Of a stretch of 64,000 bases of DNA, positions 26,223-34,090 are shown one piece after another. Source of the DNA: Umezawaea beigongshangensis (GTDB taxonomy: Bacteria; Actinomycetota; Actinomycetes; Mycobacteriales; Pseudonocardiaceae); assembly GCF_016464305.1 (NCBI RefSeq), contig NZ_JAEIOJ010000004.1:434001-498000 (forward strand), read 5' to 3'. The notes under the pieces were generated by a model. The model did not search any database. It saw only the letters and a program-made list of their open reading frames with translations, and was not told the DNA's origin. Both the position numbers and the translations under genes were made by a program. Each line of letters opens with the position of its first letter. The stretch's first letter is position 1.

Positions 26223-26532
26223 GGGGTCCTCCAGGTACTCACGTCGTGAACGGCTTACGACGTGCCGGGTTCCGCTCGCAGAGCGGGGAACCGGCACCGG
26301 AGCGTCCCCGACCGGATACCGCGGGACCTGCTAGACGGCCCGTCCGGTGAAGACGCGGGTGGTACTGGCAGGGTGTGGGTCGTTGCTCACGGGGCGTCCT
26401 CACCTCCTCGGGTCGACGGGCGCGAACGGTGGATTCGCTCACACACCGGTTGCCGAGGGTACTCCCCCGGTGCTCACACTGTCGTCCCGGTCGTCGGGGG
26501 TTTCCGGTCACACGACCCGTAGGAGGACTGAC
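26223..26532. other. Divergent intergenic region corA / maoC
   Basis: About 310 bases between divergent genes. It must hold both promoters, but I see no strong -35/-10 pair. AGGAGGAC, the ribosome site of the MaoC gene, is at 26521. No repeats or hairpins stand out. Confidence 0.5.
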
Positions 26533-27036
26533 GTGCAGTTCGGGCGGTACTACGAGGAGTTCGACGTCGGCGCGGTCTACAAGCACTGGCCCGGCAAGAC
26601 GGTCACCGAGTACGACGACCACCTGTTCTGCCTGATCACCATGAACCACCACCCGCTGCACCTGGACGCGCACTACGCGGCGGAGACCACCGACTTCGGC
26701 CGCAACGTGGTGGTGGGCAACTACGTCTACTCCCTGCTGCTGGGCATGTCGGTGCCCGACGTCTCGGGCAAGGCCATCGCGAACCTGGAGGTCGAGTCGC
26801 TCAAGCACGTGAAGCCGACCTTCCACGGCGACACGATCTACGGCGAGACCGAGGTGCTCGGCAAGACGCCGTCGAAGTCGAAGGACGACCGCGGCGTGGT
26901 GCACGTGGAGACTCGCGGGTACAAGCAGGACGGGACCGTGGTCTGCGTCTTCCGCCGCAAGGTGATGGTGCCGAAGCGTTCCCACGGCGAGAGCCGCGGC
27001 GGGGAGCAGCCCGGCCGACCCGAGCCCAAGGAGTGA
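26533..27036 (+). CDS. MaoC-like (R)-specific enoyl-CoA hydratase
   Basis: 167 residues, GTG at 26533 with AGGAGG upstream. Hot-dog fold with the hydratase-2 motif: LITMNHHPLHLDAHYAAETT, in which the Asp and His take the catalytic places, then NVVVGNYVYSLLLGMSVPDV and VKPTFHGDTIYGETEVL. Proteins starting FGRYYEEFDVG are annotated as mesaconyl-CoA or related unsaturated acyl-CoA hydratases. The CitE-like lyase at 8.4 kb and acyl-CoA dehydrogenase at 9.8 kb could belong to the same path. It ends one base before the next gene's ATG and is co-transcribed with the second DUF2332 gene. Confidence 0.87.
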   Translation: MQFGRYYEEFDVGAVYKHWPGKTVTEYDDHLFCLITMNHHPLHLDAHYAAETTDFGRNVVVGNYVYSLLLGMSVPDVSGKAIANLEVESLKHVKPTFHGDTIYGETEVLGKTPSKSKDDRGVVHVETRGYKQDGTVVCVFRRKVMVPKRSHGESRGGEQPGRPEPKE

Positions 27037-27037
27037 G

Positions 27038-28147
27038 ATGACCGATCTGGATCTCGTGCGGGAGAGGCTGCGGGAGTTCGCCGAGCGGGAGGCGGCCGGT
27101 GTCTCACCGCTCTACGAGCACCTCGCGTCGCGGGCCGCCGACGATCCGGACGTCGCCGCTCTGCTGACCGCGGCGCCGCGGGAGTTCGCCTACCCGGAAC
27201 TCCTGCTCGCGGCGGTGCACCGGGTCGTGCAGGCGGAGCCGTTCCACCGGCTGTCGGACTACTACCCGTCGCTCGGCGGGACGCACGGCGTGGACTCGGG
27301 CACGTGGCCGCTGGTCCGCGAGTTCGTGCTGGAGCGGGCCGACCGGGTGCGGGCGCTGGTGGCGGCTCGCTCGACGCAGACCAACGAGGTGCGCCGCGCC
27401 GCGCAGCTGTTCCCGGCCGTCGCCGCGGCGGCGAAGCGGGCGGGCGGGAAGATCGGCCTGCTGGAGGTCGGAGCGAGCGCCGGGCTGCTGCTGGGGCTCG
27501 ACCGCTACTCCTACCGCTACCAGACGCAGGCGGCCGGTCAGCTCGTCGCCGGACCGGCGAAGGCGGCGCTGGGCCTGCACTGCGCGCTGGAGCTGGCGCC
27601 CGGTGCGGAGCTGCCGAAGCTGCCGAAGAAGGTCGACGTGGGCGCGCGGGTCGCGCTGGACCGGATGCCGGCGGACCTGACCGACGAGGACTCCTACGCG
27701 TGGCTGGAGGCCTGCGTGTGGGCCGACCAGCCGGAGCGGCTGCGCCTGTTCGGCGTGGCGGCGACCGTGCAGCGCAAGGACCCGCCGGTGTTCGTCGAGG
27801 GCGACGCCGTGGACGACCTGGGCGCGGCCGCCGAGCTGGTGCCCGCCGACCTGCCTCTCGTGGTGATCACGAGCAGCGTCCTGCCCTACCTGCCCGGCCC
27901 GCGGCAGGCCGAGTTCGTCGCCGCGCTGGCCGCGCTGGCCGCCGGGCGGCCGCTGTGGTGGGTCAGCAACGAGGTCTACGGCGACGCGCTGGAGCACGTC
28001 CTGCCCGGCCGCGACGACCTCGTCCCCGGACCGGGGGAGCAGCGCGCCGGCGTCCTCGGCCTGACGACCTGGGAGGGCGGGGAGGCGCGGGCCACCGCGC
28101 TGGCCCGCACCGCCGTGCACGGCCAGCGGCTCACCTGGCTCGTCTGA
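27038..28147 (+). CDS. DUF2332 protein (second of two)
   Basis: 369 residues, ATG 27038 just after the maoC stop. Same hallmarks as the protein at 23.8 kb: DYYPSLGGTHGVDSG, RSTQTNEVRRAAQLFP, the loop LLEVGASAGLLLGL, CVWADQPERLRLF and LVVITSSVLPYLPGP. The pair probably arose from an old duplication, since conserved blocks are kept but the rest differs. Function unknown. Direct coupling to the MaoC hydratase hints at a link to CoA metabolism. A strong terminator follows the stop. Confidence 0.85.
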   Translation: MTDLDLVRERLREFAEREAAGVSPLYEHLASRAADDPDVAALLTAAPREFAYPELLLAAVHRVVQAEPFHRLSDYYPSLGGTHGVDSGTWPLVREFVLERADRVRALVAARSTQTNEVRRAAQLFPAVAAAAKRAGGKIGLLEVGASAGLLLGLDRYSYRYQTQAAGQLVAGPAKAALGLHCALELAPGAELPKLPKKVDVGARVALDRMPADLTDEDSYAWLEACVWADQPERLRLFGVAATVQRKDPPVFVEGDAVDDLGAAAELVPADLPLVVITSSVLPYLPGPRQAEFVAALAALAAGRPLWWVSNEVYGDALEHVLPGRDDLVPGPGEQRAGVLGLTTWEGGEARATALARTAVHGQRLTWLV

Positions 28148-28151
28148 CGCG

Positions 28152-28185
28152 CCGTTCGTGCCCCCGGCCGCGGGGGCACGAACGG
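28152..28185. terminator. Terminator between convergent DUF2332 and NUDIX genes
   Basis: Perfect 15-bp stem: CCGTTCGTGCCCCCG at 28152-28166 and its complement at 28171-28185, loop GCCG. It lies between two convergent genes and can act both ways. Confidence 0.88.
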
Positions 28186-28194
28186 GTGGACCCG

Positions 28195-28620
28195 TCAGCT
28201 CCGCGGCAGGCAGTTCCAGGACCTCAGCGCGGCGACGAGACCCTCCGTGAGCATCGACTCCCGATCGAGTGTGGCCAATATCGCAGCCGTCGCCCACCGG
28301 ACGTCCGTCGCGTCGTCCCCGGCCCGCAGCGTTCCCGATTCCACCTGGCAGAGGTGGTCGTGGATCTCGTAGACCCCCTCCGCGGCCGGTCGCAGCACCG
28401 TTCCGGCCACGCGGCCCACGGTGACGCTCAGTCCCGTCTCCTCGGCGATCTCCCTCGTCACGGCCGCGACGTCGGTCTCGCCCGGCTCGACCCGGCCGCC
28501 GGGGAGCGACCACAGGCCCTCACCAGGCGGATTGCCCCGCCGGACGAGCAGCAGCCGCCCCTCCGCGTCGTGCACGATCCCACCCGCGCAGCGGATGCGC
28601 GGCTGCTCTCTTCGTGGCAT
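28195..28620 (-). CDS. NUDIX hydrolase
   Basis: 141 residues from the ATG at 28620; a GTG two codons upstream (28626) is possible, and TACTCT a few bases before it suggests a leaderless transcript. The NUDIX box is complete: GGRVEPGETDVAAVTREIAE continuing ETGLSV. The lead-in CAGGIVHDAEGRLLLVRRG and GLWSLPGG is typical of MutT/ADP-ribose-like members. Substrate unknown. It is divergent from the 56-residue membrane protein gene. Confidence 0.88.
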   Translation of the reverse strand: MPRREQPRIRCAGGIVHDAEGRLLLVRRGNPPGEGLWSLPGGRVEPGETDVAAVTREIAEETGLSVTVGRVAGTVLRPAAEGVYEIHDHLCQVESGTLRAGDDATDVRWATAAILATLDRESMLTEGLVAALRSWNCLPRS

Positions 28621-28669
28621 GAACACGCAGAGTAGTCACACCGCAATGGCGGTGCTGCGCGCTGACCCA

Positions 28670-28712
28670 AGTGCGGTACAAATCTCCCGAGTGCTCGCCG
28701 AGTGCGGTACAA
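28670..28712. repeat. Two 12-bp direct repeats in a divergent promoter region
   Basis: AGTGCGGTACAA occurs at 28670-28681 and again at 28701-28712, 31 bases apart, close to three turns of the helix. They lie between the NUDIX gene and the small membrane protein gene, where a regulator could bind both copies on one face. Confidence 0.6.
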
Positions 28713-28754
28713 CGGTTTCCACTGGCGCCACAGGGGTGCGGGTAGCGGACGGGG

Positions 28755-28925
28755 ATGATCACCGTGAACTTGAAGAAGATCCTCACCTTCGCAGGAGTGG
28801 GCTTGGTGCTGTTCTTCATGATCGCCGAGCCCGCGAACGCGGCGCAGCTCGTGCAGAACATCCTGGGTACTCTCAGGGACGCTGCCGAGGCGATCGTCAC
28901 GTTCGCCAAGAACCTGTTCGCCTGA
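28755..28925 (+). CDS. 56-residue small membrane/secreted protein
   Basis: Short gene with an ATG preceded by GGACGGGG. The product starts MITVNLKKILTFAGVGLVLF, continues FMIAEPANAA and ends QLVQNILGTLRDAAEAIVTF then AKNLFA. The first half is a membrane helix or signal-like segment with a possible AxA cleavage site (ANAA); the rest is an amphipathic helix. I have seen similar small proteins in actinobacteria but know no function. It is 38 bases upstream of the PH-domain membrane protein on the same strand, so the two are probably one operon. Confidence 0.72.
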   Translation: MITVNLKKILTFAGVGLVLFFMIAEPANAAQLVQNILGTLRDAAEAIVTFAKNLFA

Positions 28926-28963
28926 GTCAGCTGCTCCAGTCGCCGGCGAGAGGCGTGTGATCC

Positions 28964-29524
28964 GTGTTCGCTCCCAGAGATCCGGACGACTACATCCTCG
29001 GGACCGAGCGCCGGGTCATCAAGGTCCGCCGGCACTGGAGCGTCCTGCTCGGTGACACCCTGGAGGGCGCGGCGCTGCTGGTCGGGCTGATGATGATCTC
29101 GTACCTCCTCCCGGAGAACGCGGACATCGTCCAGAACGTCCTGTGGTACGTCGGGCTGTTCGTGGTGCTGAGGCTGTCCTACTTCGTCATCGAGTGGTGG
29201 GTCGAGCGGATCGTCGTCACCGACAAGCGGTTCATGATCGCTTCCGGGGTCTTCGACTCGAAGCTCGCCATGATGCCGGTCACGAAGGTCACCGACCTCA
29301 CCTACGAGCGCACCGTGCTCGGCCGGATGTTCGGCTTCGGCACGCTCGTCGTCGAGTCGGCCGGTCAGATCCAGGCGCTGAACCGCATCGAGTTCCTGCC
29401 GTACCCCGAAGAGGTGTACGACGCCATCTCCGAGCTGGTCTTCGGCGACAAGAAGGCCCAGGCCGACCGGTTCTCGATGATCAAGGCTCAGCGCATCGCC
29501 AGGGGCAAGAAGATGGTGCCGTAG
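28964..29524 (+). CDS. Membrane protein with bacterial PH domain (DUF304)
   Basis: 186 residues from a GTG. Starts with DYILGTERRVIKVRRHWSVL, then two membrane helices (LEGAALLVGLMMISYLLPE and VLWYVGLFVVLRLSYFVIEW) and a bPH2 domain: ERIVVTDKRFMIASGVFDSK, MPVTKVTDLTYERTVLGRMF and GFGTLVVESAGQIQALNRI. The family is common in actinobacteria, membrane-bound, with the PH domain inside the cell; its role is not settled. Downstream of the 56-residue protein and probably co-expressed with it. Confidence 0.86.
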   Translation: MFAPRDPDDYILGTERRVIKVRRHWSVLLGDTLEGAALLVGLMMISYLLPENADIVQNVLWYVGLFVVLRLSYFVIEWWVERIVVTDKRFMIASGVFDSKLAMMPVTKVTDLTYERTVLGRMFGFGTLVVESAGQIQALNRIEFLPYPEEVYDAISELVFGDKKAQADRFSMIKAQRIARGKKMVP

Positions 29525-29558
29525 CGAGCCGTCCGGGCGAATGGTCCAGACTGGACGG

Positions 29559-30416
29559 GTGCGCATCGACCTGCACACCCACTCGAACCAGTCCGACGGC
29601 ACCGACACCCCGGAGCAGCTCGTGGCGGCCGCTGCCGCCGCGGGTCTCGGTGCCCTGGCCATCACCGACCACGACACCGCAGCGGGGTGGGCGGAGGCCG
29701 CGGCGGCTCTGCCCGCGGGTTTCCAGCTCGTCCGCGGCGCCGAGCTGTCCTGCGCGGCACCCGACGGCCGGGGCCGTCTCATCACCGTGCACCTGCTCGC
29801 CTACCTGTACGACGCCACCTCGCCCGCCATCGTGGACGAGCAGCTCCGGCTGCGCGCCGAGCGCCGCCACCGGCTGCGCCGCATGGCCGACCAGATGGTC
29901 GCCGACGGCTTCCCGATCAACACCGACGAGCTGATGTCCGGCCTGCCGGACGACGCGCCGGCCGGGCGCCCGCACCTCGCGATGGCCCTCATCCGCGCGG
30001 GCGTGGTGTCCTCGGTGGACGAGGCGTTCGCGAGCTACCTCACCGGTGGCCGCTACTACGTGCCCCGCACCGACACCCCCGTCGAGCGGGCGATCGAGAT
30101 GGTCCGCGACGCGGGCGGCGTGACCGTGCTGGCTCACCCGTTCGCGATCTCCCGCGGCCCGATCGTCACCGCCGAGGTCGTCGCCGACCTCGCGGGGCGG
30201 GGGCTCGCCGGGGTGGAGGTGGACCACCCGGACCACGACCGGGAGACGCGCGCCCGGCTGCGGGGTCTCGCCGGTGAGCTGGGCCTGCTGGTCACCGGCT
30301 CCAGCGACTACCACGGCACCAACAAGACCGTCCGGCTCGGCCAGGAGACGACGCACCCCGACGTGCTCGACGCGCTGGCCGAGCGCGCGACCGGGGGCAA
30401 GGTGCTGGTGGGCTGA
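29559..30416 (+). CDS. PHP-domain phosphoesterase
   Basis: 285 residues from the GTG at 29559 (an ATG at 29541 is possible). PHP metal motifs in order: RIDLHTHSNQSDGTDTPEQL, ITDHDTAAGW, the insert with GRPHLAMALIRAG, VTVLAHPFAI, EVDHPDHD and GSSDYHG. This is the stand-alone family that includes nucleoside 3',5'-bisphosphate and RNA/DNA 5'-nucleotide phosphatases (YciV/RNase AM-like). A role in nucleotide or short-RNA turnover is likely. It lies just before the RecB-like nuclease gene, on the same strand. Confidence 0.88.
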   Translation: MRIDLHTHSNQSDGTDTPEQLVAAAAAAGLGALAITDHDTAAGWAEAAAALPAGFQLVRGAELSCAAPDGRGRLITVHLLAYLYDATSPAIVDEQLRLRAERRHRLRRMADQMVADGFPINTDELMSGLPDDAPAGRPHLAMALIRAGVVSSVDEAFASYLTGGRYYVPRTDTPVERAIEMVRDAGGVTVLAHPFAISRGPIVTAEVVADLAGRGLAGVEVDHPDHDRETRARLRGLAGELGLLVTGSSDYHGTNKTVRLGQETTHPDVLDALAERATGGKVLVG

Positions 30417-30480
30417 GAGCGCTTCCGCGCGAGCCGGTGCCCGCGCGGGGGTGTCGGTGCGCTTGCGTACCGTGTGCGGG

Positions 30481-31320
30481 GTGGCGGATCAGCTGGGGCT
30501 CGACTTCGGGGACGTGCCGCGCAAGCTGGTGCGCGTGACCCCGGCCAAGTTGTCCACGTGGGCCGACTGCCCGCGCCGGTACCGCATGGCCTACCTCGAC
30601 CGGCCGTCCCCGCCCCGCGGCGGCGCGTGGGCCCACAGCACGCTGGGCGCGGTGGTGCACAACGCGCTGAAGGGCCTGTTCGACCTGCCCGCCGAACGGC
30701 GCACGACCGACCAGGCCGTGGCGCTGCTGCACCGGCAGTGGAAGAACGAGGGCTTCCGGGACCCGGAGCAGGCGGCCGAGTACCGACGGCGTGCCGAGGG
30801 CTGGATCGGCGACTACGTGGCCGAGCTCGACCCCGCCCTGGAGCCGGTGGGCGTCGAGCGCTGGGTGTCCACGCCGACCGAGCGGATCGTGGCCGAGGGC
30901 CGGGTCGACCGCATCGACCTGCGCGACGGCGAACTCGTGATCGTCGACTACAAGACCGGGCGGCACGCCCTCACCACCGACGACGCGCGCGGCTCCCTCG
31001 CGCTCGCGCTGTACGCGCTGGCCGCCGGGCGCACGCTGCGCAAGCCGTGCCACCGCGTCGAGCTGCACCACCTGCCCACGGGCACCGTCGCCGCGTGGGA
31101 CCACACCGACGAGACCCTGGAGCGGCACCTGCGCCGGGCCGAGGAGGCGGCGGACGACGTGAGCCTCGCCGCGGACACGCTCGCCGCCGGGGGCGACCAG
31201 GACGTCCTGTTCCCGCCGCGGACGGGCCGCCAGTGCTCCTGGTGCGACTTCCGGCGGAGCTGCCCGGAGGGACAGCGCGCCGCTCCCGCCCTCGATCCGT
31301 GGGCGATGCTCGCCCCCTGA
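30481..31320 (+). CDS. RecB-family (PD-(D/E)XK) exonuclease with Cys cluster
   Basis: 279 residues from a GTG. The nuclease core is visible: VEGRVDRI-type Asp in EGRVDRIDLRDGELVIVDYK then TGR, which is the D...(D/E)xK triad, preceded by the helix with AWAHSTLGAVVHNALKGLFD. One Cys near the N-terminus (WADCPRRYRMAYLDRP) and three at the end (CSWCDFRRSC) match the four-Cys iron-sulfur staple of AddB/Cas4-like nucleases. A stand-alone RecB domain protein of this size is widespread in actinobacteria and is likely a DNA end-processing enzyme. Not part of the cas operon, which is 25 kb away. Confidence 0.87.
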   Translation: MADQLGLDFGDVPRKLVRVTPAKLSTWADCPRRYRMAYLDRPSPPRGGAWAHSTLGAVVHNALKGLFDLPAERRTTDQAVALLHRQWKNEGFRDPEQAAEYRRRAEGWIGDYVAELDPALEPVGVERWVSTPTERIVAEGRVDRIDLRDGELVIVDYKTGRHALTTDDARGSLALALYALAAGRTLRKPCHRVELHHLPTGTVAAWDHTDETLERHLRRAEEAADDVSLAADTLAAGGDQDVLFPPRTGRQCSWCDFRRSCPEGQRAAPALDPWAMLAP

Positions 31321-31351
31321 CCGGAGCCAGGACAACGTGTGCGGAGGCGAC

Positions 31352-31690
31352 GTGACGAACGAGCAGATGACCGAGGACCTGAGAATCCCGGAGCGCACCG
31401 AGCCGCGCCGGCCCAGCAGGATCGCCCGGACGTGGCGCGGGACGACCGGGGTGCTGGCGGCGGGCTCCCTGCTGCTCGCCCTCGCGGTCATCGGCGTGCA
31501 GGTCCACGCCGGGAACCGCGGCCTGCCCGGTCCCGGCGCGTTCGTCGTGACCGGACACGTCGTCGCCGCGGTGGTCGCCGTGGCCGCGCAGGTCGTCGCG
31601 GATCGCCGGGGCGGTCGGGTCGGCGCGCTGTGCGGTCTCGTCGTGCTGGTCGCCGTGGCGACGAGCCTGTGGCTGTTCTGGTACGCCTGA
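31352..31690 (+). CDS. Small hypothetical membrane protein
   Basis: 112 residues from the GTG at 31352, which has GGAGG five bases upstream. Three hydrophobic segments: TTGVLAAGSLLLALAVIGVQ, FVVTGHVVAAVVAVAAQVVA and LCGLVVLVAVATSLWLFWYA. The first 35 residues are charged and cytoplasmic. I recognise no family. It follows the RecB-like gene by about 30 bases and converges on the hydrolase gene with 25 bases between. Confidence 0.7.
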   Translation: MTNEQMTEDLRIPERTEPRRPSRIARTWRGTTGVLAAGSLLLALAVIGVQVHAGNRGLPGPGAFVVTGHVVAAVVAVAAQVVADRRGGRVGALCGLVVLVAVATSLWLFWYA

Positions 31691-31715
31691 GCGGTCCGCG
31701 ACCGCGTTCCGGTGG

Positions 31716-32609
31716 TCAGTCCCGCAGCCAGGCCCGCCAGGTCGGCAGCAGCGTCGCCAGCAGTGCGTCCGGGGCCTCCTCGGCGGGCGAGTGCGCCACG
31801 CCGGGCAGCAGCGCGAAGTCCGCGTCCAGGCGCTCGGCCATGTCCCGCTGCGTCGCGGGCGCCCACGCGTCGTCCAGGTCGCCGCACACGACGAGAGCCG
31901 GGACGCGTGCGCTGCGCAGCGCACGCGCGAGCTTCGCCACCAGGTCCGGTTCGTGGCGCAGGCCGTCGGCCATGCCGGCCAGTCCGGCCGGGGTCGAGCG
32001 CAGGAAGCGCTCCCGCAGCAGCTCCTTGACGCGCCCGTCCATCGTGGTCCAGCGCGGCTGCGCCGCCACCCTGGCCTCGTTGAGCTCCTGAGCGCCCCGC
32101 ACGCCGTGCTCCCGCAGGACGGACTCGCCCGTGTCCAGCGCGGAGCGCCTCGCCCCGAACGGCAGCTCGGCCGGACCGCTGGACAGCAGGGTCAGCCCGG
32201 CCAGCGGCGCACCGGCGAGCGCCGCGCCGCGCGCCACGAGACCGCCGTAGGAGTGGCCGAGCAGCAGCACGCGGCGGCCGTCCGAGGACAGCTTCTCCAC
32301 CAGTTCGGCGACGGCCGCGCCCAGCGGCGCCGGGCGGTACTCGGCCTCGTCGTCGGGACCGGCCGACTCGTACTGGCCGGGGAGGTCGATCGCGACGACC
32401 TCCACACCGGCGGCGGCGACGGGGTCGACGATCGGCGCGAAGTCCTCTTTGGACCCGGTGTAACCGGGCAGGAACAGGGCGGTCGCGCCCAGGTCGTCAC
32501 CCGTGGCGGGGGCGCGCAACGCGGCCACCGGGCCGTACCTGCCCGGCAGGTCGACGCGCTCGGCCCCGTTCGGGGTCAGTTGCGAGGGCGTGGTCGGCAG
32601 GTCGGTCAC
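31716..32609 (-). CDS. Alpha/beta hydrolase
   Basis: 297 residues. Alpha/beta hydrolase fold with oxyanion-side segment LFLPGYTGSKEDFAPIVDPV, nucleophile elbow LLGHSYGG, acid in VCGDLDDAWAP and final His in GVAHSPAEEAPD. No signal peptide or lid domain of known type; the substrate cannot be told. The gene is isolated: convergent with the small membrane gene, and its start is about 70 bases from the end of the next gene on the same strand. Confidence 0.87.
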   Translation of the reverse strand: MTDLPTTPSQLTPNGAERVDLPGRYGPVAALRAPATGDDLGATALFLPGYTGSKEDFAPIVDPVAAAGVEVVAIDLPGQYESAGPDDEAEYRPAPLGAAVAELVEKLSSDGRRVLLLGHSYGGLVARGAALAGAPLAGLTLLSSGPAELPFGARRSALDTGESVLREHGVRGAQELNEARVAAQPRWTTMDGRVKELLRERFLRSTPAGLAGMADGLRHEPDLVAKLARALRSARVPALVVCGDLDDAWAPATQRDMAERLDADFALLPGVAHSPAEEAPDALLATLLPTWRAWLRD

Positions 32610-32677
32610 GAGAAGCAGTCTGCCTCAACGACGCCGCCGAGTGGTGCCGCGGCGGTGAGAGCTTTCTCGCGGAGCGG

Positions 32678-34045
32678 TCAGCGCAGGGCGACCAGCGTGC
32701 CGCCGCGCTGCTCCAGGACCACGGGACCGACCGCGGTGAGCCGCACCGGGCCCTCGTGGCCGCCGCGGTCCAGCGCAACGACGCCGATCTGCTGACCGGT
32801 CGCCTGGTCCAGGACGCGGAAGCCCTCCGGCACCGGCAGCAGCAGCCGACCGGCGAGCACCGTGCCGGGGCCGAGGGTGTCCTCGGCGGTCCACACAGGA
32901 CTCAGGGTGTCCAGGGCCAGGGCGGTGGTCCGGGAACCGGTGTACCAGAAGACGTGGGAGGAGCTGGTCCACGTCGGCGCGGTCCGGCCCTCGGGGTCGC
33001 CGGACAGGTCGCCGTCCGGCACGTCGAGCGGACGCTCGTCGAGCACCGCGCCGCTGTTCGCGTCGAGCACCACCAGGCGGCTCGGGCCGGGCAGCGCCAC
33101 GGCGACGCGGTCGGTGGTCACCGCGACCACCCGCGCGCCCGTGCCGCCCAGGACGGTGCTGCTGAGGACCTGCGGCTCGTCGGACTTCTCCGGGTTCGGC
33201 TTGAGCACCGTCAGCCGGTCGCCGGGGTCCTGCTCCGGGCACCGCTCGACGAGCGCGATCTTGCCGGTGGCCACGGCGAACGAGCCGTAGGAGCAGTTCG
33301 TGCGGGGCTGCTTGCCCGAGTTCACCGGCGCGCGCAGCGTGCCGTACTCCAGCGACCGCACGAGGTCGTCGCGCCGGTAGACGTCCACGTAGCGCTCGCC
33401 GGTGGTGACCAGGTGCGAGCCCTCCGACAGCAGGACGGTGCCCAGCTCGGCGTCGCCGTTGCGCTGCGGGCCGCGCGTGCCGGACGCGGGGTCGAGCGTG
33501 GTCACCTCGGAGCAGTTGGTCTCCTTGCGGTGGACCGCGACGACTTTGCCCCAGGCGGCCGAGACCGTGCACAACGGCCAGTCGCGCGTGTAGCTCCAGC
33601 GGACGTCGCCGGTCAGCGGGTCGCGACCGGCGACCTGGCCGCCCTCGCCGGTGACCGCGGTCGAGTCGAGCGTGATCGGCACGTGGGTGGCCCCGCTGGG
33701 GGCCCGCCACACCTCGCCGAGGCTCGGCGGGAGCGCCACCGCGGAGGGCAGCTGCGGCACCGAGCTGGGGCCGGTGATCGACGTGGTGGCGCGCGCGTCG
33801 CCGAACCGCCACACGAGCAGCCCGCCGACGAGCACGCCCACCACGATCACCGCGAGGGCGGCGTAGTCGCGCCCCGTGCGCCACGTGCGCGGCCGGGGAC
33901 CGTCCGGGACGGGGGCCGGCTCGTCGTCGCCGAGCACGTCCTCCGGCGGCACGCCCCGGCTCTCCCGGTGCGCCTGCGGATCGGGAGCCAGGTGTTCCGA
34001 CTCCGGGAGCTCGTCCGTGTCGTGCGGCTGCTCCGGTCGTCCCAC
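32678..34045 (-). CDS. Membrane-anchored beta-propeller (PQQ-like) protein, Rv3212-like
   Basis: 455 residues. A cytoplasmic, charged N-terminus of about 60 residues, one membrane helix (YAALAVIVVGVLVGGLLVWR) and a long outer domain built of propeller-like blades: DPLTGDVRWSYTRDWPLCTV, VTTLDPASGTRGPQRNGD, LVVLDANSGAVLDERPLDVP and FRVLDQATGQQIGVVALDRG. These D-x-x-T/S-G turns are typical of PQQ-type repeats. Its place after rhlE matches Rv3212 of M. tuberculosis, as remembered. Probably a binding or scaffold protein outside the membrane; no enzyme motif is seen. Confidence 0.82.
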   Translation of the reverse strand: MGRPEQPHDTDELPESEHLAPDPQAHRESRGVPPEDVLGDDEPAPVPDGPRPRTWRTGRDYAALAVIVVGVLVGGLLVWRFGDARATTSITGPSSVPQLPSAVALPPSLGEVWRAPSGATHVPITLDSTAVTGEGGQVAGRDPLTGDVRWSYTRDWPLCTVSAAWGKVVAVHRKETNCSEVTTLDPASGTRGPQRNGDAELGTVLLSEGSHLVTTGERYVDVYRRDDLVRSLEYGTLRAPVNSGKQPRTNCSYGSFAVATGKIALVERCPEQDPGDRLTVLKPNPEKSDEPQVLSSTVLGGTGARVVAVTTDRVAVALPGPSRLVVLDANSGAVLDERPLDVPDGDLSGDPEGRTAPTWTSSSHVFWYTGSRTTALALDTLSPVWTAEDTLGPGTVLAGRLLLPVPEGFRVLDQATGQQIGVVALDRGGHEGPVRLTAVGPVVLEQRGGTLVALR

Positions 34046-34090
34046 TTCCCAGCTCCCGATCGTCCGGCGGAAAAGATCTGCTGACGGGTG

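Noticed and set aside
30481-31320. RecB-like nuclease with Cys cluster considered as a Cas4
   Set aside because: It is 25 kb from the cas genes and type I-E systems lack Cas4; the neighbours are PHP and membrane genes.
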